The position numbers and the translations under genes are program-made. 13,514 nucleotides of DNA from C7867-002 sp964637485 (GTDB lineage: Bacteria > Patescibacteriota > Minisyncoccia > Phycocordibacterales > PALSA-1337), in the NCBI GenBank assembly GCA_964637485.1, contig CAZWUU010000018.1:1-13514 (forward strand). The letters are read 5' to 3'. Positions 8,282-13,004 of the stretch are shown piece by piece. The notes beneath the pieces were generated by a model. The model searched no databases. It had not been told where the DNA came from and saw only the letters and a list, made by a program, of their open reading frames with translations. Every line of letters starts with the position of its first letter. Within the stretch, counting starts at the first letter, position 1.

Positions 8282-8548
8282 TTACTTTTTTAGTTCCAAC
8301 TTCTTAATGATTGAAGAATACCTGCGAGGATGGCTCTTTTGCAGATATGTAAGATGTGATTGCCTGTCGGCGACCATGCCGAGCAATCCCCTTCTGGAGT
8401 GATTATCTTTCTTATGTTTTTTCAAATGATCGGTCAGTTCGTCGATTTTCTTTGTAAGAATGGCAATCTGAACTTCCGGTGAGCCGGTATCCTTATCATG
8501 AATACCTGTTTCCTTTATGATTTTGGTCTTTTGTCGTGTTGTTAACAT
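8282..8548 (-). CDS. rpsO: 30S ribosomal protein S15
   Basis: 88 residues from the ATG at 8546-8548: MLTTRQKTKIIKETGIHDKD, then TGSPEVQIAILTKKI, and further on HSRRGLLGMVADRQ. These are diagnostic S15 segments. The length equals the family norm of about 89, so the in-frame TTG at 8582-8584, which would add 12 residues, is rejected. S15 is a primary-binding small-subunit protein that nucleates assembly of the 16S rRNA central domain; in several bacteria it also represses its own mRNA. It heads the rpsO-NYN-pnp group. A TATACT box ends 4 bases before the ATG and there is no Shine-Dalgarno, so the message may begin at the start codon, leaving no room for a classical leader-based autoregulatory fold. 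Confidence 0.97.
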   Translation of the reverse strand: MLTTRQKTKIIKETGIHDKDTGSPEVQIAILTKKIDELTDHLKKHKKDNHSRRGLLGMVADRQSHLTYLQKSHPRRYSSIIKKLELKK

Positions 8549-8552
8549 GGCG

Positions 8553-8558
8553 AGTATA
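8553..8558 (-). promoter_or_regulatory. -10 box upstream of rpsO
   Basis: TATACT on the minus strand, 4 bases before the rpsO ATG. No clear -35 hexamer is found at 16-18 bp. Read with the other starts in this window it suggests near-leaderless transcription. Confidence 0.4.
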
Positions 8559-8653
8559 GTAGCACATATATTGTTTTTCGGCAATCAAAATGATTTTTGC
8601 TCAATCTTTACGAATTTTTCACGAAAAAGGAGCGTTTTTTGAGTATTTGATGC

Positions 8654-8659
8654 TAAAAT
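8654..8659 (+). promoter_or_regulatory. Extended -10 promoter for the recombinase gene
   Basis: TGC-TAAAAT (8651-8659) is an extended -10 element with exactly 6 bases before the ATG at 8666. The same geometry is seen in front of the AP endonuclease gene. No strong -35 is visible. A leaderless transcript is inferred. Confidence 0.5.
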
Positions 8660-8665
8660 ATAGTC

Positions 8666-9592
8666 ATGTCGCACAATATCTCGCAGATGAAACAACAGTT
8701 TCTCGAATACGTCGAAATAGAGAAAGGAAGGTCAGTGAAAACAGTCGAGAATTACGATAGGTATCTGAATAGATATATAGCTTTTTCCAAAATTAAGAAT
8801 GCAGAGGACATAACGGCCGAATCTGTGCGAGAATTCCGCTTGTGGTTGAATAGGCAAACCGGCGGAAGGAGCGAAGCCACAAATTCAACCTTAAAGAAAA
8901 AAACCCAGAATTATTATCTGATAGCACTGAGATCTTTCCTGAAATTTTTGGCAAAGAGAGGTGTAAAATCATTGTCGCCGGAACAGATTGAGCTGGCTAA
9001 GGTTGGCGAAAGACATTTAGACCTAATTTCTGGTGAGGAATTACGAAGATTACTATCTGCTCCTCAGGGAAATGATATAAAATCGTTGAGAGATAAGGCT
9101 ATTTTGGAACTCCTGTTTTCTACCGGCCTCCGAGTTTCGGAACTCTGTTCCCTCACCCGAGACGTAGATTTTGAGGCGGATAGCTTTTCGGTTCGTGGTA
9201 AGGGTGAGAAAGTTCGTGTCGTGTTTATTTCTGAGGAAGCAAGACACGCAGTTAATAAATATTTGGACAAGAGAACTGATGTTGATGATGCTCTGTTTAT
9301 ACGATTAAACAGAGAAGCAGAAAAGGAAAACAATCTTGCTCTAGATCCGCGTTCAGTTCAGAGAATAGTCAAATATTGGGCTATAAAGGCGGGCATATCA
9401 AAAAAAGTCACGCCTCATATCGTCAGACACTCCTTTGCTACCGATCTTTTACATAATGGGGCCGATTTAAGAGCTGTTCAGTTATTACTGGGCCATTCAA
9501 ATATAAGCACTACCCAAATATATACTCACGTGGCTGACGCTGAGCTTAAGCGCATACACAAACAGTTTCATAATAGAAAGAATTTAGAATAG
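8666..9592 (+). CDS. Xer-type tyrosine recombinase
   Basis: 308 residues, the size of XerC/XerD. The N-terminal SAM-like DNA-binding domain spans about 5-100 (FLEYVEIEKGRSVKTVENY) and the catalytic domain about 118-300. The full active site is present: R156 (TGLRVSEL), K179 in VRGKGEKVR, H251 and R254 (HIVRHSFAT), H277 (LLGHSNI) and the nucleophile Y286 (TQIYTHV). Xer recombinases resolve chromosome dimers at dif, usually with FtsK. A single generic Xer is plausible for a reduced genome, but one cannot say XerC or XerD from sequence alone, and no dif site or flanking mobile element is seen, so an integrase role is less likely. The gene is divergent from rpsO and appears to have a leaderless promoter. 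Confidence 0.92.
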   Translation: MSHNISQMKQQFLEYVEIEKGRSVKTVENYDRYLNRYIAFSKIKNAEDITAESVREFRLWLNRQTGGRSEATNSTLKKKTQNYYLIALRSFLKFLAKRGVKSLSPEQIELAKVGERHLDLISGEELRRLLSAPQGNDIKSLRDKAILELLFSTGLRVSELCSLTRDVDFEADSFSVRGKGEKVRVVFISEEARHAVNKYLDKRTDVDDALFIRLNREAEKENNLALDPRSVQRIVKYWAIKAGISKKVTPHIVRHSFATDLLHNGADLRAVQLLLGHSNISTTQIYTHVADAELKRIHKQFHNRKNLE

Positions 9593-9619
9593 AGAATAAG
9601 GAATTGAGAATTGTGAATT
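9593..9619. repeat. 27-bp dispersed repeat, copy 2
   Basis: AGAATAAgGAATTgAGAATT followed by GTGAATT, 25/27 identical to 7705-7731. It begins directly after the recombinase stop codon and ends just before the extended -10 of the AP endonuclease promoter, so its TTGAGA (9604-9609) falls in the -35 zone (19-bp spacing). Confidence 0.65.
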
Positions 9620-9634
9620 CCCTTTTGCTATAAT
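9604..9634 (+). promoter_or_regulatory. Extended -10 promoter for the AP endonuclease gene
   Basis: TGC-TATAAT (9626-9634) is a perfect extended -10 box. TTGAGA at 9604-9609 is a possible -35 with a long 19-bp spacer, located inside the dispersed repeat. The ATG follows the -10 by 6 bases, which implies a leaderless mRNA. Confidence 0.65.
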
Positions 9635-9640
9635 GCCTAA

Positions 9641-10408
9641 ATGCGAATAATTTGTTGGAATGTCAATGGCCTAAGGGCAAATATTAAAAAGGGCGGTTTC
9701 GATTGGCTGATCAATCAATCCCCGGATATATTCTGCTTGCAGGAAACAAAAGCTCACCCGGATCAACTAGATGAGGGCATTCGCAATCCCTACGGTTATC
9801 ACGCATACTTTGATCATTCTAAAGGACGCAAGGGTTACAGTGGTGTGGCTATATTTACGAAAGATGAGCCAGAAAAAGTTGAATACGGGCTTGGTGTTCC
9901 TGAATATGATCAAGAAGGAAGGCTTATCTGCGCATATTTTAAGGACTTTGTCCTTTTGAATATATATTTTCCGAATGGTGGGGGTGGAGATGACCGATTG
10001 AAATACAAGCTAGAGTTTTACGACTTGTTCCTGTCTTTTATCGAAAAAATCAGAAGAAGTGGTAAAAAAGTCATTTTTTGCGGTGATGTAAATACCGCTC
10101 ATGCGGAGATAGATCTGGCCAGACCGAAGGAGAACGAAAATAATACAGGATTCCTCCCTGTCGAAAGACAATGGTTGGATAAAGTAGTGGATAGTGGATA
10201 TGTAGACGTCTTTCGCCATTTGTATCCAACCAGACTAAATAGCTATACATATTGGGACATGAAAACCTATGCCCGCGAAAGGAATGTGGGCTGGAGAATA
10301 GACTATTTCTTCGTGTCCCGTGACCTCATTAATGAGGTAAAGGATATGAAAATTCACGACCAGGTTCTAGGCTCAGACCATTGCCCCATCGAACTTATCA
10401 TTGAATAA
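9641..10408 (+). CDS. xth: Exonuclease III-family AP endonuclease
   Basis: 255 residues, full length for the ExoIII/APE1 family. These Mg-dependent enzymes cut the backbone 5' of abasic sites and trim 3' blocking groups in base-excision repair. Conserved elements in order: WNVNGLRA (N7), CLQETKAH (E35), the YFPNGG segment (Y109), FCGDVNTAH (D149, N151), RIDYFFVS (D221) and the closing GSDHCPI (D246, H247). No catalytic residue is missing. No membrane segment or extra domain is seen. It follows the recombinase gene by 48 bp in the same direction but has its own strong extended -10, so independent transcription is likely. No T-rich terminator hairpin is evident after it on the plus strand; transcription may meet the minus-strand RNA gene head-on. 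Confidence 0.95.
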   Translation: MRIICWNVNGLRANIKKGGFDWLINQSPDIFCLQETKAHPDQLDEGIRNPYGYHAYFDHSKGRKGYSGVAIFTKDEPEKVEYGLGVPEYDQEGRLICAYFKDFVLLNIYFPNGGGGDDRLKYKLEFYDLFLSFIEKIRRSGKKVIFCGDVNTAHAEIDLARPKENENNTGFLPVERQWLDKVVDSGYVDVFRHLYPTRLNSYTYWDMKTYARERNVGWRIDYFFVSRDLINEVKDMKIHDQVLGSDHCPIELIIE

Positions 10409-10458
10409 TTATACGGCTCTTCTAGGCGATATAAAGTAAAAAATGTACGATTGCGAGC

Positions 10459-10521
10459 AAAAGAAAAGCCGCGTTTTTGATCGCGGTCTCCAGGAGAAAG
10501 ACGGATCCGCGAACGCGGCTT
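10459..10521 (-). terminator. Terminator-like 3' end of the candidate RNA
   Basis: In the minus-strand sense a 10-bp helix AAGCCGCGTT/AACGCGGCTT is followed directly by TTCTTTT. A compact alternative, CCGCG-(8 nt)-CGCGG then CTTTTCTTTT, uses the same 3' arm. Either gives a GC-rich stem with a U-rich tail, typical of intrinsic termination. Confidence 0.6.
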
Positions 10522-10819
10522 GTGAAGTCATCGCACTAAGGAACTAAAGCTTCTATCCAAATCGTTCCTGATGCCAAAATTTGGCGAGAGGTGCCAGAGT
10601 GCACTGTCTAAGATAAGAGCTCACCTGGAAGGTGGCATAAGATAGATTGAGACAGAATACACTGACAGTACCTAGCAACGAAAGGACGAGCAAAACTTGC
10701 GTCGACTTCGAGAAATGAAGAGCCTACCCAAAGTCTTCATTCTGATGTTGAAAGAACAAGATCATTCTTCGTATTGTTCGCCACAGCGAACTTACGAACC
10801 TCGGACAATGAAATGATCT
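10459..10819 (-). ncRNA. Candidate structured RNA of about 360 nt, family unknown
   Basis: No credible ORF occurs here, but the stretch is dense with perfect helices. Plus-strand coordinates: 10812-10819 with 10759-10766 (8 bp); 10776-10781 with 10786-10791 (6 bp, 4-nt loop); 10734-10741 with 10714-10721 (8 bp); 10650-10655 with 10604-10609 (6 bp), extended by 10660-10663 with 10598-10601; 10622-10634 hairpin; 10573-10585 hairpin; 10564-10569 with 10539-10544 (6 bp); and 10512-10521 with 10466-10475 (10 bp). The predicted start from the minus-strand promoter at 10826-10854 is 10819, exactly the first base of the first helix, and the last helix runs into a U-rich tail, so minus is preferred. 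One pair in an alternative helix (10773-10780 with 10802-10809) is G-U only if read as plus, so strand is not fully settled. I find no RNase P, tmRNA, SRP or 6S hallmarks. Confidence 0.6.
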
Positions 10820-10825
10820 GATAGT

Positions 10826-10854
10826 ATTTTATATTTCATCAAGGACAGTGTAAA
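10826..10854 (-). promoter_or_regulatory. Promoter of the candidate RNA
   Basis: On the minus strand TTTACA (10849-10854), a 17-bp spacer and TAAAAT (10826-10831), each 5/6 to consensus. The expected start is an A at about 10819. A 7-bp inverted repeat, ACAGTGT/ACACTGT at 10845-10863, covers the -35 box, and a DnaA box lies just upstream. Confidence 0.65.
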
Positions 10855-10863
10855 GGACACTGT
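10845..10863. promoter_or_regulatory. Inverted repeat over the -35 box (possible operator)
   Basis: ACAGTGT-AAAGG-ACACTGT is a perfect 7-bp inverted repeat overlapping the -35 hexamer of the RNA promoter and abutting the DnaA box. It could be an operator, or a hairpin at the 3' end of the cca transcript; it has no T tract on either strand. Confidence 0.4.
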
Positions 10864-10871
10864 GTGGATAA
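10863..10871 (-). promoter_or_regulatory. DnaA box, consensus
   Basis: TTATCCACA on the minus strand, a perfect match to the bacterial DnaA box. It lies 8 bp upstream of the -35 of the candidate RNA promoter and 23 bp from the end of cca. Alone it could be chance, but two further consensus boxes lie about 2 kb away. Confidence 0.55.
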
Positions 10872-10894
10872 CTAGCGGATAATCAATAAGACAT

Positions 10895-12382
10895 TTATTG
10901 AACGTGGTATTTTCTCCTTATTTCCTCTAGCTTTTTTGACTCTTCTAGCTCCTTCTTTTCCTTACCTTTGTTTCCAAGAATTTGTAGTTCCCTTTCATCC
11001 AGTTTGGACATTTCTATGGCGCGCTTTTCAAGGTATTCAGACGTGTTTAGTTTGGGATCTTCCAATACCTCTTCCAAGAGTGCGTGCAGAATACTTCCAA
11101 TTTTTGGTCCGGCGCTTAAGCCTGTTACTGTCATTAATCTTGCGCCGTCAATTTTTAGCATGCCAACTGATGTTGGGTCATGCAACGCTTCTTCAATCAT
11201 AGACTTGTATTTTCGCAATCTATAGGGGTTTTCCTTCGGTCTGCCTGTGCCGATTCGATCGCAGGCTCTTAAATCCATTAAATCCCAGATGTTTTCACGG
11301 CCCACGTTCACCACCATTCTTCTTACTGCTGATAGTGTAATAGCTTCCGTATCGGCAAAAAACATGTGCCAGCGCACTAGTCTCGTCACTTTTTCAATTG
11401 TTGCACGTGAAAACTTCATTTTTTCCAATATTCTGCGTGTTTCACGTGAACCTTTCAGTTCATGGCCATAAAATGTTATTAGTCCTGTTTCACGTGACAC
11501 ATCCTTGGTGGCTGGTTTTGCTATATCGTGAAATAAGGCCGATAATCTCAATTCCAGGCTTAATTTCTTGTCTGCGGCATGCTGAAGTGATCTCAATAAA
11601 TGCTCCCACACGTCGTATGAATGGGCCTGATTCTGTGTAACGAACTTTCCCTGCTCAAGTTCCGGCGCAATATATTTCAACATTCCGGTTTCACTCAGTG
11701 CTTCTATCCCCTTTTTGGGTTCTGTGGACATTATTATCTTTGCAAATTCGTCCCGAACTCTTTCCATCGATACATCTTTAATTAGCAATGACTGGCTCTG
11801 TATAGCCGTTTTTGTGTCATTATCAATATCGAATCCTAGAACCGTCGCGAGTCTTACGGCTCTCATTAAACGTAGCGCATCTTCAGAAAATCTATCGGAC
11901 GGCTTCCCTACTGTCCTTATGACTTTGTTTTTTAGATCAGTAAAACCGTTGTATAAGTCAATTATGTCCTTTATAGCCCCATTTGATATTTCAGCGGCCA
12001 TGGCATTAATGGTGAAATCGCGTCTTTTGAGATCATCTTCGATGTGGTCGCTAAATTTCACGTTGTCAGGATGTCTGCGATCAGAATATCGAGATTCGAG
12101 CCTAAACGGAGTGACTTCGATGCATCTTAAGGTTTCGTCGGTCGTTTCTTCGTTAATTACAGCAACTGTGCCAAAATCGTTCTCATACACAGTTTTTGGA
12201 AATAAATTCACAATTTGTTCCGGACGCGCGTTGGTGGTGAGATCCCAATCATTTGGCTCCCTGCCGAGCAGCAGATCTCTGAGACAGCCACCGACAATGT
12301 AGGCCTTAAATCCTGCATTTTCTAGTATTTTGGCCACATTTTCCACTTCTATCGGTATCGGACTATTTCGAGGGTTTTTCAC
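10895..12382 (-). CDS. cca: CCA tRNA nucleotidyltransferase with HD domain
   Basis: 495 residues of the class II nucleotidyltransferase family that adds or repairs the 3' CCA of tRNAs. The head domain contains YIVGGCLRDLLLG (29-40) and the metal-binding DWDL (D45, D47), then RRDFTINAMA (120-129), RFSEDALRLMRAVRLA (164-179) and MERVRDEF (206-213). An HD domain follows (about 255-360), with H285 and D286 in LFHDIAKP. A lysine/glutamate-rich tail closes it. Since the tRNAs here lack an encoded CCA, this enzyme would be essential. A pure poly(A) polymerase is the alternative but less likely. The start is GTG at 12380-12382, the only one preceding the head domain closely. Three parS-like palindromes lie within codons about 294-328, where the protein reads VSRET, GSRET and FSRAT. 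Confidence 0.92.
   Translation of the reverse strand: MKNPRNSPIPIEVENVAKILENAGFKAYIVGGCLRDLLLGREPNDWDLTTNARPEQIVNLFPKTVYENDFGTVAVINEETTDETLRCIEVTPFRLESRYSDRRHPDNVKFSDHIEDDLKRRDFTINAMAAEISNGAIKDIIDLYNGFTDLKNKVIRTVGKPSDRFSEDALRLMRAVRLATVLGFDIDNDTKTAIQSQSLLIKDVSMERVRDEFAKIIMSTEPKKGIEALSETGMLKYIAPELEQGKFVTQNQAHSYDVWEHLLRSLQHAADKKLSLELRLSALFHDIAKPATKDVSRETGLITFYGHELKGSRETRRILEKMKFSRATIEKVTRLVRWHMFFADTEAITLSAVRRMVVNVGRENIWDLMDLRACDRIGTGRPKENPYRLRKYKSMIEEALHDPTSVGMLKIDGARLMTVTGLSAGPKIGSILHALLEEVLEDPKLNTSEYLEKRAIEMSKLDERELQILGNKGKEKKELEESKKLEEIRRKYHVQ
11399..11414. promoter_or_regulatory. parS-like ParB-binding site 1
   Basis: TGTTGCACGTGAAAAC, 13/16 to the parS palindrome TGTTTCACGTGAAACA with the central CACGTG and GAA intact. 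It is the weakest of the four. It lies inside cca and encodes FSRAT. Confidence 0.6.
11438..11453. promoter_or_regulatory. parS-like ParB-binding site 2
   Basis: TGTTTCACGTGAACCT, 14/16 to parS, with all of TGTTTCACGTGAA matched. Inside cca, encoding GSRET on the opposite strand, 39 bp from site 1. Confidence 0.75.
11486..11501. promoter_or_regulatory. parS-like ParB-binding site 3
   Basis: TGTTTCACGTGACACA, 15/16 to parS, the best of the four. Inside cca, encoding VSRET on the opposite strand, 48 bp from site 2. Confidence 0.8.
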
Positions 12383-12438
12383 ACGCTTATACTACAATAA
12401 TTTCCGCTTTTTTCATATATGCGCTAGTATTTAGCCAC

Positions 12439-12510
12439 GCCCTCGTGGTGAAACGGATATCATTCTTGTCTTCGGAACAAGCGTTGGGGGTTCGAATCCC
12501 TCCGAGGGCA
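12439..12510 (+). tRNA. tRNA-Arg (anticodon UCG)
   Basis: 72 nt with complete cloverleaf. Acceptor GCCCTCG pairs with CGAGGGC, discriminator A. The anticodon stem CTTGT/ACAAG holds the loop CTTCGGA, so the anticodon is TCG. The T arm is GGGGGTTCGAATCCCTCC. The 3' CCA is not encoded (CCC follows). It is divergent from cca; TAGTAT at 12425-12430 is a possible -10. Confidence 0.95.
12491..12503. repeat. Inverted repeat with tRNA-Arg T-arm, left copy
   Basis: TTCGAATCCCTCC, the T-loop and 3' T-stem of tRNA-Arg. Its exact 13-base reverse complement lies at 12569-12581, so the two arms flank the long hairpin at 12513-12557. Confidence 0.7.
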
Positions 12511-12512
12511 CC

Positions 12513-12557
12513 CGAACAATAGAAAAGGCCCATGAAATGGGTCTTTTCTATTGTTCG
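12513..12557 (+). terminator. 21-bp hairpin after tRNA-Arg, likely bidirectional terminator
   Basis: Left arm 12513-12533 and right arm 12537-12557 pair over 21 bp with one G-U, around a GAA loop. The core is AAAAGGCCCAT-GAA-ATGGGTCTTTT: a GC-rich stem flanked by A and T tracts, the form of a bidirectional intrinsic terminator. The extra outer pairing (CGAACAATAG/CTATTGTTCG) is longer than termination needs. Confidence 0.75.
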
Positions 12558-12568
12558 CTAGAAAGCTT

Positions 12569-12581
12569 GGAGGGATTCGAA
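12569..12581. repeat. Inverted repeat with tRNA-Arg T-arm, right copy
   Basis: GGAGGGATTCGAA, the exact reverse complement of 12491-12503. On the minus strand it is a T-arm 3' half, but the bases before it do not complete a T stem, so it is not a full tRNA. It may be a tRNA remnant or a pairing element. Confidence 0.6.
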
Positions 12582-12644
12582 GGCCTGAGAGCGGGTAATT
12601 ACGATCAACTTTCATTGTTTAATGAACAATTTATCGAAAATTAA

Positions 12645-12673
12645 TTGGAATTTTTATTGATTTGATATATACT
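12645..12673 (+). promoter_or_regulatory. Promoter of tRNA-Gly
   Basis: TTGGAA (12645-12650), a 17-bp spacer and TATACT (12668-12673, 5/6). Transcription would start about 15 nt before the tRNA 5' end at 12696, leaving a short leader for RNase P to remove. Confidence 0.65.
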
Positions 12674-12695
12674 TGCTGTCAGTTTCGAAAATCAT

Positions 12696-12766
12696 GCGGG
12701 TATCGTTTAGTGGTAGGACGCGTCCTTGCCAAGGACGAGGTGGGAGTTCGATTCTCCCTACCCGCA
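12696..12766 (+). tRNA. tRNA-Gly (anticodon GCC)
   Basis: 71 nt with complete cloverleaf. Acceptor GCGGGTA pairs with TACCCGC. Anticodon stem CGTCC/GGACG encloses TTGCCAA, anticodon GCC. The T arm is GGGAGTTCGATTCTCCC. The discriminator base is A, unusual because bacterial tRNA-Gly normally has U73. CCA is not encoded (CAA follows). Confidence 0.95.
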
Positions 12767-12780
12767 CAATTCTCTCACGT

Positions 12781-12796
12781 TGTTTCACGTGAAAGT
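12781..12796. promoter_or_regulatory. parS-like ParB-binding site 4
   Basis: TGTTTCACGTGAAAGT, 14/16 to parS. It is intergenic, 15 bp after tRNA-Gly and about 1.3 kb from the cluster in cca. Confidence 0.75.
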
Positions 12797-12837
12797 CCAA
12801 GTGTTTTTAAGAGACAGAGACCTTTATTGAACGCCAT

Positions 12838-12851
12838 AATATGGCTTAAAA
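12838..12851 (+). repeat. 14-bp direct repeat, copy 1
   Basis: AATATGGCTTAAAA, identical to 12921-12934 (83 bp apart) on either side of a DnaA box pair. A shortened version, GTGGCTTAA, occurs at 12976-12984. Confidence 0.6.
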
Positions 12852-12867
12852 ACGTTATTGTTGCCAA

Positions 12868-12876
12868 TTATTCACA
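12868..12876 (+). promoter_or_regulatory. DnaA box variant
   Basis: TTATTCACA, which fits the relaxed TTATNCACA consensus. It is 5 bp from the consensus box on the opposite strand at 12882-12890. Confidence 0.5.
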
Positions 12877-12881
12877 TATTC

Positions 12882-12890
12882 TGTGGATAA
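12882..12890 (-). promoter_or_regulatory. DnaA box, consensus
   Basis: TTATCCACA on the minus strand, perfect match. Faces the variant box at 12868-12876. Confidence 0.6.
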
Positions 12891-12920
12891 CACTGTTGAT
12901 TTTGTTAATAAAAGACAGAA

Positions 12921-12934
12921 AATATGGCTTAAAA
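12921..12934 (+). repeat. 14-bp direct repeat, copy 2
   Basis: AATATGGCTTAAAA, identical to 12838-12851. Confidence 0.6.
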
Positions 12935-12964
12935 TCGTGTTTTTTGTCCCTGTTGTAAGGTCCT

Positions 12965-12973
12965 TTATCCACA
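12965..12973 (+). promoter_or_regulatory. DnaA box, consensus
   Basis: TTATCCACA on the plus strand, perfect match, 32 bp before the yraN start. Followed by CACGTG at 12972-12977, which lacks the rest of a parS site. Confidence 0.6.
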
Positions 12974-13004
12974 CGTGGCTTAACAAGGCCGTATTTCAAG
13001 TACA

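Larger units (their letters stand above)
12797..13004. other. AT-rich gap with DnaA boxes, candidate origin region
   Basis: A 208-bp gap between the parS site and yraN. It holds a variant DnaA box (12868-12876), two consensus DnaA boxes (12882-12890, 12965-12973) and two copies of AATATGGCTTAAAA flanking an AT-rich core (12890-12935) that could melt. No CDS is credible here. It resembles a small oriC, though no dnaA gene is in view. Confidence 0.5.

Noticed and set aside
8549..8584. N-terminal extension of S15 from a TTG codon
   Set aside because: S15 begins at MLTTRQK in the family; the extension covers the rpsO -10 box.
9527..9532. CACGTG in the recombinase gene as a fifth parS
   Set aside because: Only the central six bases match; the flanks (ACT...GCT) do not. 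The same holds for CACGTG at 12972-12977.
10404..10440. Group II intron domain V fragment
   Set aside because: The minus strand has GAGCCGTAT, the start of domain V, but the rest of the hairpin (ACGTACGGTTC) is missing; a chance match.
10459..10819. RNase P RNA identity, either strand
   Set aside because: On the plus strand there are scattered resemblances (GGAGAAAGACGG at 10492, TAAGAGCTCACC at 10614, GAGCAA at 10687), but the universally conserved P4 pair (GAAAGTCC with ACAGAA) cannot be formed, and the minus strand lacks both motifs.
10459..10819. tmRNA identity
   Set aside because: No tRNA-like 5'/3' acceptor pairing, no T arm of the GGTTCGAATCC type and no plausible Ala-led tag reading frame ending in a stop.
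12662..12958. 98-residue plus-strand ORF
   Set aside because: It runs straight through tRNA-Gly, a parS site and DnaA boxes and its translation has no protein-like features.
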